A program made the position numbers and the translations under genes. A stretch of 5,583 bases of DNA from a bacterium. Its GTDB lineage: Bacteria > Oederibacteriota > JAJYGY01. The notes beneath the pieces were generated by a model, which saw nothing but the letters and a program-made list of their open reading frames with translations, did no database searches and was not told the DNA's origin. Shown here in pieces: positions 1-5,583 of this stretch (the first letter of the stretch is position 1; each line of letters starts with the position of its first letter). Location: positions 1-5,583 of the forward strand of contig JAJYGY010000353.1 in the NCBI GenBank assembly GCA_021790555.1, written 5' to 3'.

Positions 1-270
1 AGCCCGGATACCGGCGGGACCCAGCGCGGGGCGGCCTACGGCTTCGCCATCCAGGCGGATTTCCCGGCCGACGTCAGCGTCACCGGGGTGGGCCCGGGAT
101 GGAGCTGGGACGGCACCACCTTCACCTACCAGGCCGCCACCCTGGCCGCCGGGGCCAGCGTCAACCTGGTCTTCGGCCTCGAGGCCGTCAACGCCTGCTC
201 CGGCGCCGGCGGCGCCGTGCTGCTGACGCCCCAGTACCGCAGCGCCTGCGGGGTGCCCTACGCGCCGCCG
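1..270 (+). repeat. Module M1, partial DUF11-like repeat with Cys pair
   Basis: Residues 1-90. The window opens just before the F-P-A-D segment (21-24), which sits where later modules have D-T-L-P, so the first strands are missing. A W-S-W-D-G turn (34-38) and a hydrophobic strand at 54-60 follow. C66 and C83, 17 residues apart, frame the last strands, as in several following modules. The module boundary is approximate. Confidence 0.6.
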
Positions 271-3200
271 GTCACGCCCCTCACCTACAGCCTGGCCGCG
301 GGCCCCCAGCTGGGGCTTTCGCAGGGCGTGGCCATCTCGGGCGGGGACACCACCCGCGCCTTCCTTTCCGAGCCGGTCACCTTCACCGTGACGGCCAGCC
401 TCTCCAACCCCGGCGAGGTGGCGGGCCAGGTCACCGTCACCGAGACCCTGGGCGCGGCCCTGAGCCTGTTTTCGAGCTCGGCCAGCGCCGGAAGCGTGTC
501 GGTCAGCGGCCAGACCCTCACCTGGACCCTCAGCCCGGCCCAGGCCGCGGCCGGACCAAGCCTCAGCCTGGGCGCCGACTTCAGCGGCGACCCCTGCATG
601 GCCGGGCAGTCCTATTCCGCCGGCGCGTCCGCCTCGGCCTCGTCCACGGCCGGCTGCGCCCTTTCCGCCGGCGCCGGCAACAGCCTGTTCCTGCAGAGCC
701 AGCCCCTGACCGTGTTCACCCAGAGCAAGGAGCTGCTCAACCTGCCCGGCCAGGGCAGCTTCGACGTCTGCGGCACCACCGAACCCGACTACGAGGTGGA
801 CCTGAGCTTCGGCCCCGGCAGCGGCGGCACCTGGGCCGGTTCCACGCTCGAGGACACCATGGCCGGCGGCCAGGCCTACATCCCCGGCACCCTGCAGGTG
901 AGCACCAGCGGCAGCTCCGGCCCCTACAGCGCCGTGCCCTCCGGCGACATCACCTCCACCGCGCCCCTCACCGTGGACCTGTCGTTCCTCAACGGCGGCG
1001 GCAGCGTGGCCAACCAGAGCGTTTCCTTCCGCTACGGGCTGAGCCTGACGGCCTCCAGCCTGGCGGCCTGCTCGGCCTCGGGCGCCCTGGGCACGGTCAG
1101 CGAGATCAGCATCGCCAACGCCACGGCGGGATGCCTGAGCAACAGCGCCGGCACGCTCTACCTCTACAAGCAGGTGCCCGTGTCGCGGGCCCACCTGGGC
1201 CTGGGGCTGGCGCTTTCAGGCAACGCCGTGTCGCTGGCCCAGATCGTCACGGTGACGGCCACGGTGTCGCAGACCGAGCCCTGGGAGGCCCGTTCGGTGA
1301 GCCTCACCGTCCCCTCGGACGGGTACCTCTACCTGGGCGGGCTGCAGGCCTCCGGGTTCGGCGGCCAGGTGCCCTCGGTGAGCCAGGTGGGAGGGGGCAC
1401 CCTGTTCAGCTTCGGCTCGCCCCTGACCGCGGGCGGCACGGTGTCGTTCGTGGCGGTGAAGACCTGCTCGGCCAACTACACCCTGGACGGCAGCCTGGGC
1501 TGGGCCGACGACTGCGGGGCCACCTGCGCGGCCTCGGCCTCCGCCGCTCCCCTGCTGAAGGAACAGGGGGGCCTGGACTTCGAGGTCAGCCCCAGCACCT
1601 TTGAAGTCAACGCGGACACCATGCAATGGACGATCTACGTCACCAACAACGGCACGGGGCCGGCCGGCGGCGTGCTGGCCACCGACCAGTTCACCCCGGC
1701 CCTGGGCTACGTGTCGTCCCAGGTGGACGGCTCGGCGGCCAGCCCCTCGGTGAGCGGCTCCAACCCCACCAGCGTGCAGTGGAGCCTGGGCACCCTGCAG
1801 CCCAACCAGATCGCCACCATCCAGGTCACGGCCAGCCTCACCGGCCAGGCCTGCGACCTGGCGGGGGCCTCGGGCCTGCAGGCCAGCTACGGCTACGTCA
1901 ACCTCTCGTCCTCCTACCTGGCCTGCCAGAACCAGAGCTCGGCCTCGGCGCCCAATTTCACCCAGCCGCCCTCGGCCCTGAGCGTGGTCAACAGCGCCCC
2001 CTCCAACATCCCCCTGTGCCAGGCGGGCACGGTGTACATCACGGTCAAGGACACCGGCTTCACCTCGCTCTACAACATCGGCCTGTCGCAGGACTTCGCC
2101 GCCACCGGGCTGCAGTACGTCACCGGGTCCACCACGGTCGACGGGTCGCACGCGGCCGACCCCCAGTCCCTCTCTCCGGGCCAGGGCATCCAGTGGAGCC
2201 CGGTGAGCGGCCAGCCCAACTACCTGCCGGCCCTGGCCTCGATGACGCCCGGCTCCAGCTTCACGGTGGGCTTCGTGGTCAACACCAACGACACCACGGC
2301 CGCGGGAAGCGCCATCCAGGCCGGGGCCAGCTACCAGATCCCCTGCCAGGACGGCGGGCCCAACAGCACCACGGTGCAGGGCGTGGGCTTCACCCCGCCG
2401 CTCGACAAGCCCAGCATCAACGTGGGGGTGGCCGGCCGCGACTACACCGTCAACGGATCGGGGGGGAGCTTCGGTTCCACGGTGGACTCCAACTCGGGCG
2501 ACCTGGTGGAATGGCAGGTGAAGGTGCAGAACACCGGGAGCGCCACGGCGGACAACCTGCGGCTTTCCAACACCCTGCCGCCCAACATGACCCTGGTGGG
2601 CGTGTCCGGCCCGGGCAACCCCTCCGGCGCCCCGCCCTGGAACCTGCCCAACCTGGCCGCGGGCGCCGCCTACTACTACACCGTCTCGGCCACGGTGAAC
2701 GCCTGCGCCGCGCCCGGCCAGGACCAGGCCTCGGCCCTGTGGGGCTGCGCCGGGCCCGTCCTCAGCGGCCCGGGCAGCCCCTCGGGCAGCGCCACCCTGG
2801 ACAGCCAGCCCACCTTAAGCGGTGAAAGCGTGTCCCTGACCGGCTTCACCACGCTGAGCGGCACGGTGACGGTGGGCTTCACCGTGGGCGGCAGCGACCT
2901 GAGGGCCCTGACCCTGACCGTGGACGCCACCAGCCGCTACCAGCTGCTGGCAGGGTCGCAGTATTCGGCCGGCCTGGGCTCGCCCAGCGCGGCCCCGGCC
3001 ACGGGCACCCTGGGCGACGCGCCGCTGACCTGGCGCTGGACCAGCCTTGCCCCGGGGACCTACCAGGTCTCCTTCGCGCTGCGCGACGCCTCGGGCCAGT
3101 GCGCCAACGCCGCGCCGCTTTCGGTGCAGGCCGGCCTGCTGTTCAACAACACCTGCGGTTCGGCCCAGCCCCAGGCCGTCGCCTCGTCCTCGGTGACGCC

Positions 3201-5583
3201 CGTCCAGCCGGGCCTGGCCCTGGGCATCAGCCCGGCCCTGCAGGTGCTGAAGGCGGGCGACGCGGTGACCTGGGCGTTGACGGTGAGCAACACGGCCTCC
3301 TTCGACGAGAGCAACGTGCAGGTGGTGGACACCCTGGGCGCGGGCTTCACCTACCTGGGCGCCAGCCCGGCCCCCAGCAACGTGGCCGGAAACGTCTACA
3401 CCTGGAACCTGGGCGGCCTGGCACCGCTGGGCTCGGCCTCCATCAGCCTTTCGGCCACGGTGCTGGCGGGGGGAAGCAAACTCGACCAGGCCACGGCCGT
3501 CCTCTACAACAGCGACGGCACCTGCCAGGCCGCCTTTGCCGACGCCGCGGCCGAGGTGGCGGCATTCAGCCTGAGCAAGACGGCCACCGACACCGGGCTG
3601 GGCTATCCCGTTTCGGACGAGCCCGGCGACCTGGTGGACTACACCCTCAGCGCCGACTTCCAGGGAAGCGACTCCTGGCAGAACGTGGCCCTGGTGGACA
3701 GCCTGCCCTACGGCATGCAGTACGTGTCCAGCTCCCTGAGCTTCAACCCGCCGGGACTCACCAGCCTGTCGGCCACCACCCAGGTTTCGAAATCCACGGT
3801 GTGGACCCTGGCCGACTTCTCGGGCAGCGGCCAGGTGACGGTGAGCGTCACGGCGCGGGTCATCCAGGATCCGGGCCACACCCCGGCGCGTGGCTCCACC
3901 CTGAGCAACCTGGCCCAGGCCGGCTTTTCCATCGCCTACGGCGCGCCGGCCGGCACGGTGGCCTTCCCCACGGGCGGCCTGGCGGCCCTCAACGCCACGG
4001 CCGGCAACCCCTACCGGGGGCCCAAGCTGACCTCGGTCCAGAGCCCGCTGCCCGCCTCGGGGAGCCATGTGGTGGCCAACGAGGCCTTCGGCAACACGCT
4101 CACCGTGTCAAACCAGTCCGGCAACGCCTCGGACACGGCCTACGAAACCCAGCTGAACGTGGTCTTCCCGGTCGGGACCCGCTCCAGCGCGCCCGGCCTC
4201 ACCATCACGGCGGGCGCGCTCACCCTCACCGCGGGCACGGACTATTCCGTCACCTGGACGGCCTCCACCGGCACCCTGGCCATCCAGTTCCTGGACACGG
4301 CCAACGGGGAGCTCGCGGCCGGTTCCAGCTACCAGATCTTCTACGGCGGCAGCGTGGACCCCGGCGTGGGGGCCGGCTCCGCGCTGGCCTTCAGTTCCAA
4401 GGTGAACTCCTACTGGAGCGCGCCCTCGTCCGTGACCGGCGCCCAGAACTACGGGGCCCTGGCCGCCCTGGCGGTGAACTACACCGTGCCGGGAGCGGCC
4501 GTGGCGAAGTCGGTGCTTCTGGGACCGCCCGCCGACGCCGCGGTGGGCCAGCAGGTCACCTACGTGCTTTCGCTCAACGTGCCGGCGCAGACCGCGCTCT
4601 ACGACCTGGCCTGGGCGGACACGCTTCCCACGGGCCTGAGCTACGACGTCGGGAGCTCCCAGGGGCCTGGCACCGGGACCCCGGCGGGCAGCGACCTGGG
4701 GAGTTCCGGTCCCGTGGTCAGCGGCAGCCTGCTCAGCTGGGCCTCGGGCCTGTCGGTGAGCAACACCTCGGCCGTGGCCCAGGTCTACAGCATCACCTAC
4801 ACGGCCCAGGTGCTGGACACCGCGGCCAACCAGGCCGGCGTGGCGCTGGTCAACCAGGATGCCGTGTACTACGACACCGTGCAGGGAAACCCGGCCACCC
4901 GCGTGGAGCTGGGCGCGGTCTCGGCCACGGCCACGGTGGCCGAGCCGGCGGTTTCCCTGGGCCTCACGGTGACCTCCTCGGGCCCCTACACGGCCGGGTC
5001 GCCCCTGGTGTACAAGGTGACCCTGACCAACACCGGCACTTCCACGGCCTTTGGGCTGCAGATCTTCGACACGCTGCCCGTGGGCCTGGCCTACACGGGG
5101 ACCACGCCCAACCCGCAGGACCCAGGGGCGCCCGCATCCAACGGCCAGCTGGAATCCTTCGGCGGAAGCCTGGGCCTGACGCTTTCTGCCGGGACCAGCT
5201 TCAGCTTTTACCTGACGGCCACGGCGCAGACGTCGGTGCAACCCGGCCAGACCCTGCTGAACCCGATTTCCGCCACCTGGCTCAGCCAGCCCGCCCCGGG
5301 TTCCCAGGTGAGGGACGATTCCGGGGGCTTCAACGACTACGGCCTGTCGGCCTCCGCCTCGGTGACCCTGGCCGACTCCACGGCCCTGGACAAGACCCTG
5401 CTGGACGGCGCCTCGAGCCCGGTGGGCGGCCTGGCCGTGTACTCGCTTGACCTGCGGCTGCAGGAGGGGAGCACGGACCAGGTGCGCGTGGTGGACACGC
5501 TGCCGTCAGGGATGGCCTTCCAGGGGGCGACGATCACCAACGGCAACGGGGGGATGAGCTACACGCTCGGCCAGCAACCGTCC
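1..5583 (+). CDS. Giant DUF11-repeat surface/secreted protein, interior fragment (both ends missing)
   Basis: Frame 1 runs through all 1861 codons without a stop, and its translation is coherent beta-rich protein throughout. About fourteen modules of roughly 140 residues follow each other. Landmarks of the DUF11 / conserved-repeat family recur: a V-x-N-T-G strand (for example residues 843-846 and 1675-1679), a D-T-L-P-type motif (1110, 1233, 1540, 1690, 1832) and W-x-L turns (175, 594, 880, 1135, 1268). The family is known from large exported cell-surface proteins and adhesins; a structural or adhesive role here is inferred. There are only 16 Lys and about 20 Arg against about 100 Asp/Glu, so the protein is strongly acidic. 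No transmembrane segment, signal peptide, sorting motif or enzyme motif is visible, as expected for an interior piece. In-frame ATGs (residues 200, 287, 541, 748, 863, 1239) lie within modules and lack convincing ribosome binding sites, so the true start is upstream. High confidence that it is coding, moderate on role. Confidence 0.95.
271..702 (+). repeat. Module M2, DUF11-like repeat with Cys pair
   Basis: Residues 91-234. The core strand V-T-F-T-V-T-A-S-L-S-N-P-G (126-138) matches the family's V-x-V-x-N-T-G strand. T-E-T-L-G (147-151) stands at the D-T-L-P position, and W175 begins the W-T-L turn. The closing part carries C199 and C219, 20 residues apart, separated by an Ala/Ser-rich strand. 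No Lys occurs in the first strand and no Asn at the usual isopeptide position. Confidence 0.75.
703..1158 (+). repeat. Module M3, divergent repeat with three Cys
   Basis: Residues 235-386. It begins with a strand containing K243, followed by F-D-V-C-G (254-258). An L-E-D-T-M segment (283-287) occupies roughly the D-T-L-P position, and A-Y-I-P-G-T-L-Q-V follows it. The end carries C357 and C378, 21 residues apart, like its neighbours, while C257 is an additional cysteine near the start. It fits the array by spacing and by its cysteine pair, but its match to the DUF11 consensus is weak. Confidence 0.55.
1159..1554 (+). repeat. Module M4, DUF11-like repeat with Cys cluster
   Basis: Residues 387-518. 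The first strand contains K390. The strand I-V-T-V-T-A-T-V-S-Q-T (415-425) and then L-T-V-P-S-D-G-Y-L-Y (435-444) follow the module pattern, with P-S-D-G replacing D-T-L-P. C489, C505 and C509 lie in the closing strands, one more than the usual pair. Confidence 0.65.
1555..1968 (+). repeat. Module M5, typical DUF11 repeat with Cys pair
   Basis: Residues 519-656. One of the clearest copies. W-T-I-Y-V-T-N-N-G-T-G-P-A (543-555) is the characteristic strand and turn, T-D-Q-F-T-P-A-L-G-Y (561-570) replaces D-T-L-P-x-G-L, and W-S-L-G-T-L-Q-P (594-601) is the conserved turn before I-A-T-I-Q-V-T-A. C618 and C642 close the module, 24 residues apart. K520 sits in the first strand, but Q627 appears where the Asn of an isopeptide-forming module would be. 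Confidence 0.85.
1969..2394 (+). repeat. Module M6, divergent DUF11-like repeat
   Basis: Residues 657-798. V-Y-I-T-V-K-D-T-G (678-686) is the core strand, Q-D-F-A-A-T-G-L-Q-Y-V (697-707) stands at the D-T-L-P-x-G-L position, and W732 lies in the turn region. It departs from the paired pattern: C673 is near the start of the module and C782 near its end, so any bond within the module would link its first and last strands. Confidence 0.7.
2395..2811 (+). repeat. Module M7, typical DUF11 repeat with Cys pair
   Basis: Residues 799-937. A clear copy: G-D-L-V-E-W-Q-V-K-V-Q-N-T-G-S-A (833-848), then L-S-N-T-L-P-P-N-M-T-L-V (855-866), then W-N-L-P-N-L-A-A-G (880-888). The first strand has K803, but the acidic residue of D-T-L-P is Asn (N857). 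C902 and C916, only 14 residues apart, close the module. A glycine-rich loop (819-825) is coded over a run of seven G bases. Confidence 0.85.
2812..3198 (+). repeat. Module M8, divergent repeat with Cys pair
   Basis: Residues 938-1066. Short strand pairs (952-962, 969-976) are followed by W-R-W-T-S-L-A-P-G-T (1011-1020), which resembles the W-x-L-x-P-G turn of the family. There is no D-T-L-P. C1034 and C1052, 18 residues apart, keep the pattern of the neighbouring modules. The assignment rests mainly on spacing, the turn and the cysteines. Confidence 0.6.
3199..3561 (+). repeat. Module M9, typical DUF11 repeat, last with a Cys
   Basis: Residues 1067-1187. A near-consensus copy: A-G-D-A-V-T-W-A-L-T-V-S-N-T (1085-1098), V-V-D-T-L-G-A-G-F-T-Y (1108-1118) and W-N-L-G-G-L-A-P-L-G (1135-1144). 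Only the second cysteine of the pair remains (C1175); the first position reads G-G-S-K. C1175 is the last cysteine in the window. The first strand lacks Lys. Confidence 0.85.
3562..4005 (+). repeat. Module M10, DUF11/isopeptide-type repeat, Cys-free
   Basis: Residues 1188-1335. It opens with F-S-L-S-K-T-A-T-D-T-G (1189-1199), the usual start of isopeptide-forming modules of this class. G-D-L-V-D-Y-T-L (1209-1216), V-D-S-L-P-Y-G-M-Q-Y-V (1232-1242) and W-T-L (1268-1270) follow. N1303 lies in the last part, in T-L-S-N-L-A. K1193, D1233 and N1303 are therefore in the right order for an intramolecular Lys-Asn isopeptide bond; formation of the bond is inferred. Confidence 0.8.
4006..4488 (+). repeat. 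Module M11, divergent beta-rich repeat
   Basis: Residues 1336-1496. About 160 residues, the longest unit. L-T-V-S-N-Q-S-G (1367-1374) resembles the core strand, and V-F-P-V-G-T-R (1388-1394) stands roughly where D-T-L-P would be. T-I-T-A-G-A-L-T-L-T-A-G-T-D-Y (1401-1415) and S-Y-Q-I-F-Y-G-G (1443-1450) follow. It has no cysteine and no Lys/Asp/Asn triad. It may be a related but distinct domain. Confidence 0.5.
4489..4944 (+). repeat. Module M12, DUF11/isopeptide-type repeat, Cys-free
   Basis: Residues 1497-1648. A clear copy: V-A-K-S-V-L-L-G (1501-1508), V-G-Q-Q-V-T-Y-V-L-S-L-N-V-P-A (1515-1529), A-D-T-L-P-T-G-L-S-Y (1539-1548) and L-L-S-W (1577-1580). A-L-V-N-Q-D-A-V (1615-1622) supplies N1618. 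K1503, D1540 and N1618 fit the isopeptide arrangement. A glycine/serine-rich insertion of about 20 residues (1552-1574) lengthens the loop after D-T-L-P. Confidence 0.8.
4945..5373 (+). repeat. Module M13, typical DUF11 repeat, Cys-free
   Basis: Residues 1649-1791. The closest copy to the family consensus: G-S-P-L-V-Y-K-V-T-L-T-N-T-G-T-S (1666-1681), then F-D-T-L-P-V-G-L-A-Y-T-G (1689-1700). N1754 lies at the usual Asn position and D1690 is present, but the first strand (V-S-L-G-L-T-V) has no Lys, so an isopeptide bond of the usual kind is not expected. A short acidic segment (1770-1780) ends the module. Confidence 0.87.
5374..5583 (+). repeat. Module M14, partial DUF11/isopeptide-type repeat
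   Basis: Residues 1792-1861, cut by the end of the window. A-L-D-K-T-L-L-D-G (1795-1803) gives K1798 in the first strand. L-A-V-Y-S-L-D-L-R-L (1811-1820) is the core strand, and V-V-D-T-L-P-S-G-M-A-F (1830-1840) supplies D1832. The part that would hold the Asn is beyond the window, so the array continues downstream. Confidence 0.8.

Noticed and set aside
285..599. Short antisense open reading frame, with similar ones at 2442-2651, 2676-2930, 3060-3350, 3708-3932 and 5337-5546
   Set aside because: All lie opposite the main gene and look like codon-for-codon complements of its Thr/Val/Gly/Ser codons. They give protein-like composition without independent evidence of coding.
99..1604. Long plus-strand frame 3 open reading frame
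   Set aside because: Its translation is Arg/Gly/Pro/His/Gln-rich nonsense without family motifs, and it overlaps the coherent frame 1 protein. The second and third codon positions of frame 1 explain its openness.
1621..1623. In-frame ATG as a possible start of a separate gene
   Set aside because: The upstream bases hold no purine-rich ribosome binding site, and the codon falls inside module M5, whose first strand begins upstream of it.
1216..2151. Antisense open reading frame of 311 codons
   Set aside because: It is rich in Gly, Arg, Ala, Val and His, with no recognisable motif, and is an expected reverse-strand shadow of GC-rich third positions.
1626..2825. Second plus-strand frame 3 open reading frame
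   Set aside because: Same composition artefact; frame 1 across the same bases encodes modules M5 to M8.
2815..4068. Antisense open reading frame of 417 codons
   Set aside because: Same kind of shadow; its composition mirrors the complement of frame 1 codons and it has no domain signature.
4108..5241. Antisense open reading frame of 377 codons
   Set aside because: Shadow of the main frame, Arg/Gly/His-rich, with no motif or convincing start signal.
3099..5450. 783-codon plus-strand frame 3 open reading frame
   Set aside because: Although long, it is an Arg/Gly/Pro/His-rich shadow with no domain pattern. Frame 1 here encodes the clearest DUF11 modules.
1..5583. Tandem DNA repeats, CRISPR array or mobile element
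   Set aside because: Recurring short strings such as the Ser-Ala codon runs come from biased codon use and protein periodicity. No regular direct repeats with spacers, terminal inverted repeats or transposase motifs were seen.

Overview
The window is the interior of one very large gene. Plus-strand frame 1 is open from the first base to the last: 1861 consecutive codons, with no stop, no credible start and no intergenic DNA. Both ends of the gene lie outside the window. The product is a low-complexity-biased protein rich in Ala, Gly, Ser, Thr and Val. It is built from about fourteen tandem beta-sandwich modules of roughly 140 residues each. These resemble the DUF11 / 'conserved repeat domain' family found in giant bacterial cell-surface and secreted proteins. 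The best modules show the family's usual order: a strand reading like V-x-x-x-V-x-N-T-G, then V-x-D-T-L-P-x-G-L, then a W-x-L-G-x-L-x-x-G turn, then two closing strands.

Layout by region. Bases 1 to about 3560 (modules M1 to M9) hold modules that mostly carry a cysteine pair near their C-terminal end, 19 cysteines in all. Bases from about 3526 to 5583 (M10 to M14) have no cysteine at all. Instead, M10 and M12, and M14 as far as it is visible, show the Lys / Asp / Asn arrangement expected of intramolecular isopeptide-forming domains. The modules differ clearly from one another, so this is an old, diverged array and not a recently amplified one. M3, M6, M8 and M11 depart most from the DUF11 consensus.

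Organism. The DNA is about 70% GC by eye, with third positions strongly G/C (GCC, GGC, CTG, GTG, ACC and AGC dominate). That fits many high-GC bacteria. The combination of paired cysteines and huge DUF11 arrays would suit a Gram-negative such as a high-GC deltaproteobacterium, but this is inference and the window holds no taxonomic marker.

There are no RNA genes, CRISPR arrays, mobile elements or recognisable regulatory sites. Other long open frames on both strands, including antisense ones, are by-products of the GC-rich third-position bias. The observation most worth following is the apparent switch along one polypeptide from disulfide-type to isopeptide-type stabilisation.
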